A stretch of 44,251 nt of DNA, taken from NCBI GenBank assembly GCA_012271015.1, contig JAAXHD010000126.1:8922-53172 (forward strand), written 5' to 3'. The notes beneath the pieces are model-generated. The model was given only the letters and a program-made list of their open reading frames with translations, ran no database searches and was not told the origin of the DNA. This DNA comes from Candidatus Poribacteria bacterium (lineage in GTDB: Bacteria; Poribacteria; WGA-4E; WGA-3G). Of this stretch, positions 27,342 to 35,560 are shown piece after piece; within the stretch, counting starts at the first letter, position 1, and every line of letters starts with the position of its first letter. A program made the position numbers and the translations under genes.

Positions 27342-27375
27342 AAGGGGCGGTTGAAAAACCGCCCCTTCTGTTTTC
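27342..27375. terminator. Strong bidirectional terminator
   Basis: AAGGGGCGGTT at 27342-27352 pairs perfectly with AACCGCCCCTT at 27357-27367 and is followed by a T-rich run. It separates convergent genes. Confidence 0.85.
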
Positions 27376-27380
27376 TCTTT

Positions 27381-28640
27381 TCAGGGTTCCTCGGAGTACT
27401 CACCGAGATGACTCGCAACCAGCGTCAAATCCAAGATATTTACCGTGTTATCCCCGTTAACATCAGTTGGTACGGGTCCCTCCTGTCCGAAACTCGATGA
27501 CACCAACACCAAATCTAAAATGTTAACGAAACGGTCTTCGTTGACATCCCACGCCGGGGTCGAGCGTTCAACTGTCTCAGTATCTTCAGTCCCCTCAGGT
27601 GTCGGTTCAACAGCCCCACCGTCTTCGGTCTTCTCAGGCGTAGATTCAACAGTCCCACCATTCCCGGTATCCGCAGGTGTCGGTTCAACTACCTCAGTAT
27701 CTTCGGTTTCTTCAGGCATAGATTCAACTGTTTCAGTATCCTCAGTTTCCACGGGCTCCGGTTCAACCATCTCACCTTCTTCGATCTCCACAACTATAGG
27801 TTCAATTATCTCATCCTCTTCGATCTCCACAACTATAGGTTCGACTATCTGACTATCTTCAGTCTTCACAGGTAGTCCTATCCCGTCCCCACTCACAAGT
27901 ATCACATCATTTAGTGACAATATCGACGCTTTTTCGGCAACCACTTCAAACGTCATCGTCAGGAGAACTCCGTGTGTGCTCTCCGTTTTTACAGGGGCAG
28001 TAGCGACGAAGGATACCTGATCTGCCGTAACAGTTGTGGGAGCGGCAAAGACATCACCGGAGAGATAAGTCCCCTGTTGCCAAGAAACATAGCGAAGTGC
28101 CTCCGGGTCAAATTGGACTGATAACCGATAAGCCCGGACGTTTTGCGCGTTCGTAGTAACAACGGCGATAGCAAACTGTTCCCCGACATTAGGGGACTCG
28201 ATTGATGCAGGTACGATCCCCACAATTGCGACAGTCTCGAGGTCCAGCAACACAGCGAGTTCAGTAATTTCAGCAGGATTCTGGAGTAGGACGTGTAGAT
28301 CTGGGTCGTTAATAAGGGTGTTAACCTCAGGATCCTCCTTGAGAAGTTTTATGAATCTATCATCAATCTCTGGGACAATTATTCTAAGCAGGTCTGGATT
28401 TTCAGCTATCAGTTTTATCATAGAGGGTCGTAAGAGTGCTTGTGTGTCCGGTTGCTTGAGTGCTACAAGGACATCAGGGAGCAATTCTCGGATGTCATGG
28501 CGTTGAAAGAGAAGTTCATACCTGTCAAAGATTAGTGTTGCAAGAGAAGGTATTTGCGCAGGGGTCCTCATTGCGAAGATTGCACACATACCTATGATGA
28601 AAATAGATAAAAGGTGTTTTGAGAAAATACGAGAAATCAT
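27381..28640 (-). CDS. Secreted cohesin-like and dockerin protein with repetitive Glu/Thr/Pro linker
   Basis: The start at 28640 gives a signal peptide (MISRIFSKHLLSIFIIGMCA); a longer frame from 28751 would read through a perfect hairpin repeat and is rejected. After a helical region (about 30-130), a cohesin-like domain runs about 135-270 (NVGEQFAIAVVTTNAQNVRA). A linker of about 110 residues of degenerate repeats follows (units like E-T-E-D-T-E-x-V-E-P-x-P). Two dockerin repeats end the protein (WDVNEDRFVNILDLVLVSSS and DVNGDNTVNILDLTLVASHL). It may assemble on the surface with other cohesin/dockerin proteins such as that at 14.3 kb. Confidence 0.85.
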   Translation of the reverse strand: MISRIFSKHLLSIFIIGMCAIFAMRTPAQIPSLATLIFDRYELLFQRHDIRELLPDVLVALKQPDTQALLRPSMIKLIAENPDLLRIIVPEIDDRFIKLLKEDPEVNTLINDPDLHVLLQNPAEITELAVLLDLETVAIVGIVPASIESPNVGEQFAIAVVTTNAQNVRAYRLSVQFDPEALRYVSWQQGTYLSGDVFAAPTTVTADQVSFVATAPVKTESTHGVLLTMTFEVVAEKASILSLNDVILVSGDGIGLPVKTEDSQIVEPIVVEIEEDEIIEPIVVEIEEGEMVEPEPVETEDTETVESMPEETEDTEVVEPTPADTGNGGTVESTPEKTEDGGAVEPTPEGTEDTETVERSTPAWDVNEDRFVNILDLVLVSSSFGQEGPVPTDVNGDNTVNILDLTLVASHLGEYSEEP

Positions 28641-28702
28641 CTGAAAAAAATAATAAAAGTTGGTTGCTTTAAAGCGATATTTAGAACAAAGTTTTTGGGC
28701 AT

Positions 28703-28731
28703 CGCGGCTTACTGGAAATCCGTAAGCCGCG
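28703..28731. repeat. Perfect 10-bp inverted repeat hairpin
   Basis: CGCGGCTTAC at 28703-28712 and GTAAGCCGCG at 28722-28731 form a perfect stem with a nine-base loop. It sits between two minus-strand genes and may be a terminator of the PhyH gene or a REP-type element; there is no T-run. Confidence 0.7.
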
Positions 28732-28775
28732 ACGAATAGACTCGCAAACATTCAAAGACAGACGACCTGTTCCGG

Positions 28776-29558
28776 CTAAGCCATTATCTCTTCCGAAGTC
28801 GGATTCAACTTGAACCCACCCGCCATAATGTTGTTATAAGGCTCTTGCGGATCGCGTCCGACGGGACGCATATCAGGCTTGTGGTATCCGAACCGAACGG
28901 CTTTCCGCCACTCCTCTGTCCGATTGACTTCAGACCAGTGGATAAGGCAATAACTGAAGAAAATGACATCTCCTGCCACCGCCGGAATCGGGATGGAGTC
29001 AATGAAATCCGGGTGGAATTTATCAGTCGGCAGATGCGGTGCTGTCCCTTCACCTGTGATGTGTTCCCGTGGTCCCTCCTTATGGCTGCCGGGGACAACC
29101 CGCAGCGCACCACTTTCAAAGGGGGCATCGTCAAGATGGACGAGACAATCAACGAAATCAAGTCCATCGTGTGGATAGAAGGGATAGTCCTGGTGCATTG
29201 GGAAGGGTGTTCCTTTTTCCGGTGGTTTTGCGTGTAACACAGTATGGTGCCATTGAATGGTATCACCGATAAGTGATTGCACCGCGCCCGTCAGCCGCTC
29301 ATGGAAAATCACTCTACCCCATGCGGCGGAGTAGAAATGGGGATTGTGCATAAAGACAGCCTTCGTCGTCTGCTGGTCTTCCTCTTCGAGGTAGCGTGTG
29401 CGCCAAGGACCAGGCCACCCAATTGTTTCCTGTCCCCAATTATTGATAATCCGCACCATCTCAGATGCCAGTTCTTTCGTTTCCGCTGGTGTGAAGAGTT
29501 GGTCTACCTTGAGATACCCGTTCTCATGGTAAAATTCGACCTGTTCTTGCGTTAGCAT
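28776..29558 (-). CDS. Phytanoyl-CoA dioxygenase-family protein
   Basis: A 260-residue PhyH-type Fe(II)/2-oxoglutarate oxygenase without HEAT repeats. It starts MLTQEQVEFYHENGYLKVDQ, typical of the family, after an AAGGAG site. Iron ligands are H-Q-D in PMHQDYPFYPHD near 121-131 and the distal His in YCLIHWSEVNRT near 200-211. GALRVVPGSHKEGPREH near 148-164 is the usual family block. The substrate is unknown. Confidence 0.92.
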   Translation of the reverse strand: MLTQEQVEFYHENGYLKVDQLFTPAETKELASEMVRIINNWGQETIGWPGPWRTRYLEEEDQQTTKAVFMHNPHFYSAAWGRVIFHERLTGAVQSLIGDTIQWHHTVLHAKPPEKGTPFPMHQDYPFYPHDGLDFVDCLVHLDDAPFESGALRVVPGSHKEGPREHITGEGTAPHLPTDKFHPDFIDSIPIPAVAGDVIFFSYCLIHWSEVNRTEEWRKAVRFGYHKPDMRPVGRDPQEPYNNIMAGGFKLNPTSEEIMA

Positions 29559-30066
29559 TGTTAAGCTCCTTATCGCTATTGAATGTTTCCCGTGCCAAAA
29601 ACTGTTAGTTGTTCTAAATTTTACTTCAAAACCGTATATTTTGTCAACTTGCTTTTAGAAGCAATCGGCAATCAACTATCGGTTTCCATCAGCGACTGAT
29701 AAGGTCACAAGTATGTGGAGCGTTTCAGAGTATTCAGGGCAAATGTGAAAAAGGGTGTAAACATAGATATTGACTGGGTTTTGAACAGTTTTGATAGGCG
29801 AATTTTGAAATACTTACCCTGAAACTTCAGCGTGAGCGGAGGAATATTGAGGTATACCGAGAAACATTAACTTTCACGGAGGCTTCACGGAGGTTTTCAC
29901 GAACGTAGGCGTGACGTGGCTCCCCAAAACGCTCTATACCCTTTCTCCGAAAAAAAAACAGATATGAAATTATATTTAACTTATAGTATCTGTTTTCTCC
30001 GCTTCTGTGCCACTCAGAAATTGAACCGATCTTATCGTATTCGCGAGACAAGATCCGATCTTGCTC

Positions 30067-30117
30067 TTAAAAACTCTCTTTTCAAGAAAAAGCCGTGTAT
30101 AATTGGTAAAAAACTGA
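30067..30117 (-). repeat. 48-bp AT-rich repeat, copy 1
   Basis: On the plus strand it reads TTAAAAACTCTC, then GCCGTGTATAATTGG, then AAAAAA; it is the reverse orientation of the copies at 30328 and 40604. The TATAAT inside is a perfect -10 hexamer on the plus strand. Confidence 0.6.
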
Positions 30118-30126
30118 ACTCTATCT

Positions 30127-30174
30127 TTAAAGGCTCCCTTTTTACCCGAAAAACGTGCATAATCTGGAAAAAAT
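30127..30174 (-). repeat. 48-bp AT-rich repeat, copy 2
   Basis: The plus strand reads TTAAAGGCTCCC, then AAAAACGTGCATAATCTGG, then AAAAAA. It is closely matched by the reverse complement of 40604-40652. Confidence 0.7.
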
Positions 30175-30327
30175 GTCAAATTCGCGTTTTAAAGAAAAAA
30201 TTATTTTTCACACTTTGAGCGAATTTCGGCACATAAGTGCCTCTGATCCCTGATACCACACGGGTTCTCGCGGTATATAGACTGCAATTCCCCATCCCGA
30301 TAAATGAATAAAAAAATAAATTTTTCA

Positions 30328-30375
30328 TTTTTTTTCAAATTATGCACGAAATCGACGCAAAAGTGCAGTCTTTAA
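30328..30375 (+). repeat. 48-bp AT-rich repeat, copy 3
   Basis: It reads TTTTTTTTCAAATTATGCAC, then GTGCAGTCTTTAA. The TGCAC and GTGCA arms form an inverted pair. It ends 50 bases before the TTG start of the first RRE-fused glycosyltransferase. Confidence 0.7.
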
Positions 30376-30424
30376 GAACAGACACGTAAAAATTTATAAA
30401 AAAACCGAAAGGAACACGCAAAAA

Positions 30425-32134
30425 TTGCTCGATTTCCCAAGAATGTTGCACCCACTTTACCTCTTTGAGGAGGCAGGTGTGTCGTACGCCGCAGACCTTG
30501 AGAAAGCACGGGTCGTCGAACTTTCTCCCGTGATGAGAGACATCCTCAAACTCGCCGAAACACAGACAAACGCTGCGATCGTCGAAACGCTGCGGACTTC
30601 TTATGAAGCCGACGACATCTCCGAAGCGTTTGAGAGATTCGCGGAACTTGAGAGAGAGGGTTTGCTGTTCAATCGCGGGGAAGACTTGCAGGAGCAACTC
30701 ACGACAGAAAGTAAATGGCGGAAACTGCTTGTGGTGCTCCCCGGCATCACTGCGGATTCACTCTTTGATATTGAAATGTTGTCGGCTGGCACCAACATGG
30801 CACTCTCCTATATGGTTCAGCATCTCACGAGGTATGCGGATTTGCATTTTGCGAGGTCTCGGAACCGGAAGATCACAGATAGCGTGTATGAAATCGACAT
30901 CGGTATTGAGGACCTGATACGGCTGCGGTCAAAAATCGGCGAAACGTATTACGGCATCCTGACCTTACACTTGGAGCAGGAGCGGTGGTTGCTTCCGCTT
31001 TACCGATACCCAGAGTTCCCACCGATCCTCGTTCAGAGTCATGCGCCCCGCGGACACGGCGGGCAAGCAATGAATTCCATTCTGCGCCATTACGCTGCCA
31101 TGCGGAAGTGTGATGGGTTCACGGCACCCTCAGATTACGTCCGTGAGTTCTATACCGACTACGTCTGGGATCCGAGTTTCTTTAATACATTGCCCAACGG
31201 TGTAGATTCGGCGTTATTTCGACCGATGGATAAAGCGGCGAAACGTGAAATTGCGAAAAGGGTCGGCGATGATCGGATTGAGGGAGTGCCGACCGTTGGG
31301 TATCTCTCGCGTGTGCAATCTGAGAAAGGCGCATCCGTTTATGTGAAGTTAGCCGAACTGAATCCGCATCTGATTTTTTTGATAGCGGGTCCGAACATGG
31401 GACGGTATGCGTCCCGGAAACTCCCGGACAACCTCGTCTATGTCGGCTTCCATCCGCGCGAGAAACTCCCGCTCATCTATAATGCCTTCGATGTGTACTG
31501 TTTCCTCTCAATGTCGGGTGAAGAGACGTTCGGGTTGACGGTGCTTGAGGCAATGGCGTGCGGGGTGCCGCCGGTCGTCCCGAATTTCGATGGTGTTCCA
31601 TCGGTTGTCGGGGATGCTGGGTTGATTGCGGATGCCGAGAATTTCGACCAAGACATCGCAACACTCGTGAGTTATCCATCCCCGATAGACTTTTCCCGGA
31701 AGATCAACCTGCTATTGAACAACGATGAATTGCGGGAAACGCTTTCCGAGAAAGCGAGGGAACGGGCGGTCTCCTTCACGTGGGATAAGACAGCGTACCG
31801 CATCGTCCAGTTGTTTGAGGAACTTCACCGGAAAAAGAAACTGATTAATCCGAATAGACTCTTAAACGTGTTCGTCCCGGCACAACCCTTAGAAGAAAGC
31901 CCACAAGAACCGACGTACAAATCGTTTGTGCTGAGTATGAACGAACATTACGAGCGGTGTCTCATACGAGATGCGGTGTATCCACTGCGCATTGAGAACG
32001 GATTGGCACTCAGCATCTTAAAAGAGCATACACCCAGAGAAGCGGAAGCGATTCTTGCCGAATGGGTGCCTGATGAGACGGAAGCAAGAGCAATTCTCAA
32101 AAGGGTTCGCGGTCTTATTGATGGAACTGCTTGA
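30425..32134 (+). CDS. Glycosyltransferase with N-terminal PqqD/RRE-like domain (GT1)
   Basis: Residues about 7-85 (HPLYLFEEAGVSYAADLEKA, then E-L-S-P-V-M-R-D-I-L-K-L and ERFAELEREGLLF) have the strand and winged-helix pattern of PqqD-like RiPP recognition elements, as at the N-termini of SPASM peptide maturases. A GT-B, GT4-like catalytic region follows, with the donor-site VGYLSRVQSEKG (K301) and an intact E-x7-E (EETFGLTVLE, E367 and E375). The C-terminal 70 residues form a small helical tail (LKEHTPREAEAILAEW) shared with the next protein. I infer leader-peptide-guided glycosylation of the peptides downstream. The TTG start is supported by AAAGGAA 11 bases upstream; an ATG at 30443 is an alternative. 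569 residues. Confidence 0.82.
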   Translation: MLDFPRMLHPLYLFEEAGVSYAADLEKARVVELSPVMRDILKLAETQTNAAIVETLRTSYEADDISEAFERFAELEREGLLFNRGEDLQEQLTTESKWRKLLVVLPGITADSLFDIEMLSAGTNMALSYMVQHLTRYADLHFARSRNRKITDSVYEIDIGIEDLIRLRSKIGETYYGILTLHLEQERWLLPLYRYPEFPPILVQSHAPRGHGGQAMNSILRHYAAMRKCDGFTAPSDYVREFYTDYVWDPSFFNTLPNGVDSALFRPMDKAAKREIAKRVGDDRIEGVPTVGYLSRVQSEKGASVYVKLAELNPHLIFLIAGPNMGRYASRKLPDNLVYVGFHPREKLPLIYNAFDVYCFLSMSGEETFGLTVLEAMACGVPPVVPNFDGVPSVVGDAGLIADAENFDQDIATLVSYPSPIDFSRKINLLLNNDELRETLSEKARERAVSFTWDKTAYRIVQLFEELHRKKKLINPNRLLNVFVPAQPLEESPQEPTYKSFVLSMNEHYERCLIRDAVYPLRIENGLALSILKEHTPREAEAILAEWVPDETEARAILKRVRGLIDGTA

Positions 32135-32149
32135 AAGAAGGAGAAAACG

Positions 32150-33787
32150 ATGGTAACTCACACGCGTTACCGCTTAAAACAGCACCATAAATTTGAGCAG
32201 GACGATCGGAAATATGTCGCAGACCTCGAAACCGGCGACATCGTTCAGGTAAACGACGTGGAATGGGAAATTCTGTCGTGTTATGCGTCGCAGACGCGGT
32301 ACCAGATCGTAGAGGCACTCAAAAAAACATACAAATTGACTGTTATCTTTGACGGGATCGAGCGTTTGGAACAACTTGGAAGACAAGGAACCCTTCTGCA
32401 CCGAGTCGTTGAGGCAGTGGAACCAACGGCTGTGCATGGGCAGCAACGCGATCAGAAACCCAAAATATTGGTCCCGTTCCATTTTACGGGAGAGAAGTCG
32501 TCGTTGGATTACCTCACGAACCTCAACCGCTATCAGTTTTTGACTCACCTTGCGGCGTTCGCCGAGTTGGAAACGCTGTCGTTTCCTGAAGAAAAGAAGG
32601 AAGCCTTCCAGGATCTTGATGCGGTTCGGGTTCGGAACATAGACGTAGCGGCAGGGAATGCCTTGATGCCGCCGTGGTATGCGATAGATAACTATGAGGG
32701 TATCCTGCTGCTCTCGCAATTCTTGACGGACGATCTGTTATACTATCGAGTCCCCGATGTGCCGATTGTTCACTGCGTAGAGGCTATCCAGCAGATACCC
32801 CAACACGTTTTGCTGAAAACGCTTCTGACGCTCAGTGCGTTCCAAAGTCCAAAAGATACGCTGGTCGTCAAAGCCTCATGGATGAAGGAATGGCTTGCTG
32901 AATTAGGGATAATAGAAGACAACGTGCGCGTGATCCCGGATGGGATAGACGTTGTTGCGCCGATCGGTGATAAGGCATTGGCAAAACAGCACACCGCCGC
33001 TATCTTTGAGAAACCGATGTTTGCGAAGCAACCGGTTGTCGGGCTGATCTCTGGATTTGAACCCAATCGCGGTGCAGCATGGATTTCTGCGTTCGCCAGA
33101 GAGAACCCACATCTCGCTATTTTTGTCTACGACACAATGTTAGAGCAGCATTACCGATATCCGCCAGAGAATGTCGTCATTTTCAGTGCCGATGACGAAG
33201 AGACGCGATCGGTGCTGCCGATATTCTTCCAAGCGTTGGATCTCGTCTGTTTCCCTGCGATGCCGGGCACTCCGCTGTCGGTTGTCTTAGAGGCGATGAC
33301 GTATGGCGCGCCGTGTGTTGCGATAACGAAGTATGGGATGCCTCCGGAAGTTGCGGGGGCCGGTGCTGTTGTGGAGTCGGAAGGGAGTGATTTCGGTAAT
33401 TTCCGTGTCCCGATATCTGAGGTGTCGAACACGGTAAATCAGTGGTTGACCCCCTCTCATACACGCACCAAATGCGAGGACGTGGCAAAGCGTTTAGCGC
33501 AAAAATTCACTTGGGAAAAAGTAGCACAAGAAATCGTTCAGTGCCTTGAAGAAGGGCATCAGCAAAGCGTGAATGCTTTCAGAAATGAAATATATTTGTC
33601 TCCGTCGGTTTTTTGTCGTCGGTATGACGTGGAGACTGGAACCACCGGGTCCAGTGTGTATCGCCTGGGGACCAATAGATATGACTGCCTTAAAACCGCT
33701 TTGATAGAAATGTTAGCGGAACAGCATACACCTGCTGAACTCGAGGCAGTTTTCAAGCATTTCCAAGGGAAGGCTTCGCTTCCGTAA
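32150..33787 (+). CDS. Glycosyltransferase-like protein with N-terminal PqqD/RRE-like domain (GT2)
   Basis: 545 residues, 15 bases after GT1 with an AAGGAG site, so clearly one operon. Residues about 12-85 repeat the PqqD/RRE pattern (KFEQDDRKYVADLETGDIVQ, then V-E-W-E-I-L-S-C-Y). The GT-B body is recognisable (VVGLISGFEPNRGAAW, then LEAMTYGAPCVAIT), but two donor-site residues differ: the first Glu of E-x7-E is Gly373 (GTPLSVVLE) and the usual K-G Lys is Arg307. It may be a non-catalytic partner of GT1 or use another donor. The C-terminal tail (AEQHTPAELEAVFKHF) matches that of GT1. The last codons overlap the first arm of the structured leader of the peptide gene downstream. Confidence 0.8.
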   Translation: MVTHTRYRLKQHHKFEQDDRKYVADLETGDIVQVNDVEWEILSCYASQTRYQIVEALKKTYKLTVIFDGIERLEQLGRQGTLLHRVVEAVEPTAVHGQQRDQKPKILVPFHFTGEKSSLDYLTNLNRYQFLTHLAAFAELETLSFPEEKKEAFQDLDAVRVRNIDVAAGNALMPPWYAIDNYEGILLLSQFLTDDLLYYRVPDVPIVHCVEAIQQIPQHVLLKTLLTLSAFQSPKDTLVVKASWMKEWLAELGIIEDNVRVIPDGIDVVAPIGDKALAKQHTAAIFEKPMFAKQPVVGLISGFEPNRGAAWISAFARENPHLAIFVYDTMLEQHYRYPPENVVIFSADDEETRSVLPIFFQALDLVCFPAMPGTPLSVVLEAMTYGAPCVAITKYGMPPEVAGAGAVVESEGSDFGNFRVPISEVSNTVNQWLTPSHTRTKCEDVAKRLAQKFTWEKVAQEIVQCLEEGHQQSVNAFRNEIYLSPSVFCRRYDVETGTTGSSVYRLGTNRYDCLKTALIEMLAEQHTPAELEAVFKHFQGKASLP

Positions 33788-33880
33788 CGAATGAATTCGT
33801 CTTGGAATGGATTTCCCACCCACGGTTGGGAAGTCAATCTCGCCGGAACAGAAGCACCGGCAGAAAGGAGAAAAACCGAG
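33761..33880 (+). promoter_or_regulatory. Structured 5' leader of peptide 1 (copy L1)
   Basis: Stems seen: TTCCAAG (33761-33767) with CTTGGAA (33801-33807), enclosing hairpins GGAAG/CTTCC (33768-33783) and ACGAA/TTCGT (33787-33800), an ideal three-way junction. Then TTTCCC (33812-33817) with GGGAAG (33828-33833), and GCCGG (33842-33846) with CCGGC (33857-33861). An AAAGGAG ribosome-binding site follows immediately. The first arm lies in the end of the upstream coding region. Copies L2 and L3 keep the outer and downstream stems with different bases. Confidence 0.72.
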
Positions 33881-34123
33881 ATGAAAAAGAATCTCCGCGG
33901 TAAAATCCGCGAATTCGTCCAGTCTGAAGAAGGCAAAGTGGGTATCAAATCCCCACTGACACTCGGTGTCGCAACTGGTAGCGTCCTATTGGCACAAATG
34001 GTTGTGGGAACTCCACAGACAGTGGCATTTAAGGAGTGTTTGGGTCATGGTGATTGCATGTTTCCCGAACGTTGCCATAATGCTAATCCAGATTTAGGTA
34101 TCAAAGGCACTTGCCACGAATAG
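33881..34123 (+). CDS. Small cysteine-rich peptide 1, candidate RiPP precursor
   Basis: 80 residues. A basic helical start (MKKNLRGKIREFVQ) is followed by the conserved SEEGKVGIKSPLTLGVATGS and a hydrophobic stretch that could act as a signal peptide (VLLAQMVVGTPQTVAF). The tail after about residue 50 is different from its two relatives except for cysteines: C-x5-C-x5-C-x12-C. Start chosen at 33881, ten bases after AAAGGAG; an upstream in-frame ATG at 33791 lies within the structured leader. I infer a leader/core precursor acted on by the RRE-fused glycosyltransferases; a secreted disulfide-rich peptide without sugar is the alternative. Confidence 0.72.
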   Translation: MKKNLRGKIREFVQSEEGKVGIKSPLTLGVATGSVLLAQMVVGTPQTVAFKECLGHGDCMFPERCHNANPDLGIKGTCHE

Positions 34124-34133
34124 CACAATGCTT

Positions 34134-34168
34134 CGATGAGATTTCTTCAGTTTGAAGAAATTTCATCG
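34134..34168 (+). terminator. Hairpin after peptide 1
   Basis: CGATGAGATTTCTTC pairs along its whole 15 bases (one G-U) with GAAGAAATTTCATCG around a five-base loop, 10 bases after the peptide stop. There is no T-run, so it may stabilise or end the short transcript. Confidence 0.65.
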
Positions 34169-34409
34169 ACTCTCAAGTTAGGATGTGCTTGATAGTAGGT
34201 ATCCAATATCGGATGAGATTATTTTAAAAAATCGAGGTCTACCCCCATCTTTCAAAACAAGAAATAATAAAAATAAGGTGAACTTGGTATAGACGGATGG
34301 ACAAACTCATATTAGAAAGATTCAGAAAGGCTGAGGAAGTAAATTCGATAGTGAAACAGGTTTTGAAGTTATCGTTCAAATCGCAAGATGCTTTTAGGAG
34401 GTAAGTCGT

Positions 34410-35420
34410 ATGAGAATGATGAGAGTGTTAGTCTTTTTCTTACTTAAGGTGTTAGTTCTGAATACTAACGTTTACTCAGTTTTCGCTAAAGCACCTAACA
34501 CGCCGAAAATTCTGTTTACTTCTGTCCAAGATGTACAAGATAATAGGAATTACGGGGTCTACCTCATGAACCCAGATGGGTCCGAACAAGTAAACCTTAC
34601 ACATCATCACTCAAATGATCTGAGGGCCATCTGGTCACCGACAGGCGAGGAGATTCTTTTCGTTTCCGATCGCGATGGTGTTCGAGATCTCTACCTGATG
34701 GACGCAGATGGAAACAACGTCCGGCGCGTCTTCAAGAAAAAGATACATAGAGCATATCCGAGTTGGTCTCCCGACGGCAAACAGATTGCTTACACACAGG
34801 TGCGCTGGGACAATGACAGGTATCCTCTCTATATCGCATCGATTGGAGGACAGGAAGAGGAGGACCTTGGTGTGGATGGACTTTTTCCAGCATGGTCTCC
34901 TGATGGTAAGGAGATCGCTTGCTCTGTAAGGGGTCGCATTACATTTATCAACGTCCGAACAAGGAAACAAAAACGACTTCTACCTCGAAATGTAGCAGGT
35001 CATCAATTAAGAGCGTCTTGGTCAGCTATAGGCGACAAACTCGCCTTTTCTTGGAATAAGAATCCGCTACCGCCAGACCGTAAACCCCGTGATCCGTTTC
35101 CGCCCGGATGGGCTGATAAGGAGACAATCTACATTGTCAACCGTGATGGTACTGAGCTTCAGCAACTGGTGGATGAAGCGGGCCCCGAGGCATGGTTTCC
35201 TGAGTTATCGCCAAATGGCGATACAGTCCTTTATACGCAGGAAATTAAGGGTTTTATGCAGATCTTCAAAGTTGATGTGAATAACGGTATTCGGACACAG
35301 TTGACGCATATTGGTGTCCGAAATCTTGGAGGGGACTGGTTTGATCCGGCGTATGCGTTACCGGTTTCACTACAATCCCAGCTGCTCACGACAACATGGG
35401 GAGAACTAAAACGGGAGTAG
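34410..35420 (+). CDS. Secreted TolB/PD40-type beta-propeller protein 1
   Basis: 336 residues. An N-terminal hydrophobic signal (MRVLVFFLLKVLVLNTNVYS) is followed by PD40/TolB-like blades: YLMNPDGSEQVNLTH, then IWSPTGEEILFVSDRDG, LYLMDADGNNV, SWSPDGKQIAYTQ, AWSPDGKEIACS and ELSPNGDTVLYTQ. Such propellers bind peptides or proteins in the periplasm or outside. The end is GGDWFDPAYALPVSLQSQLL followed by TTTWGELKRE. AGGAGG eight bases before the ATG supports the start. A paralogue at 37198 also follows a small peptide gene, so peptide plus propeller looks like a repeated unit. Confidence 0.88.
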   Translation: MRMMRVLVFFLLKVLVLNTNVYSVFAKAPNTPKILFTSVQDVQDNRNYGVYLMNPDGSEQVNLTHHHSNDLRAIWSPTGEEILFVSDRDGVRDLYLMDADGNNVRRVFKKKIHRAYPSWSPDGKQIAYTQVRWDNDRYPLYIASIGGQEEEDLGVDGLFPAWSPDGKEIACSVRGRITFINVRTRKQKRLLPRNVAGHQLRASWSAIGDKLAFSWNKNPLPPDRKPRDPFPPGWADKETIYIVNRDGTELQQLVDEAGPEAWFPELSPNGDTVLYTQEIKGFMQIFKVDVNNGIRTQLTHIGVRNLGGDWFDPAYALPVSLQSQLLTTTWGELKRE

Positions 35421-35560
35421 GATCTATCGGAAACAGAGTCTTTCTCTATCTTGTGGATAAATTATTGTGAACGTAACATCAACCAACTCCGAGTCCAATA
35501 TGAAAAAAGGCAATTGATGAATGCACTACCCTAACAGGCGATGTAGAGGAGTCCGAATCC

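Larger units (their letters stand above)
29559..30424. other. 866-base non-coding region upstream of the glycosyltransferase-peptide block
   Basis: No convincing gene on either strand. From left to right it holds a reverse copy of the CTGATGGAAACCGA repeat (29664-29702), a short tandem of TTCACGGAGG units near 29872-29900, then a very AT-rich part with three copies of a 48-bp repeat (30067-30117, 30127-30174, 30328-30375). A GAAAGGAA box near 30407-30413 serves the TTG start at 30425. Confidence 0.5.

Noticed and set aside
27445-27852. Plus-strand open frame of 135 codons rich in Ser, Thr and Val
   Set aside because: It is the antisense of the repetitive Glu/Thr/Pro linker of the cohesin-dockerin protein; its low complexity simply mirrors that linker.
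28641-28751. N-terminal extension of the cohesin-dockerin gene to an ATG at 28751
   Set aside because: The extension is encoded by a perfect hairpin repeat and hides the signal peptide that begins at 28640.
29559-30424. CRISPR array or tandem-repeat locus
   Set aside because: The repeats are in both orientations with irregular spacing, and no cas genes are present.
33791-33880. Upstream start of peptide 1 at 33791
   Set aside because: This part is the structured leader. The conserved unit begins after AAAGGAG at 33881, as in peptide 3, and the extension has no counterpart start in the other copies.
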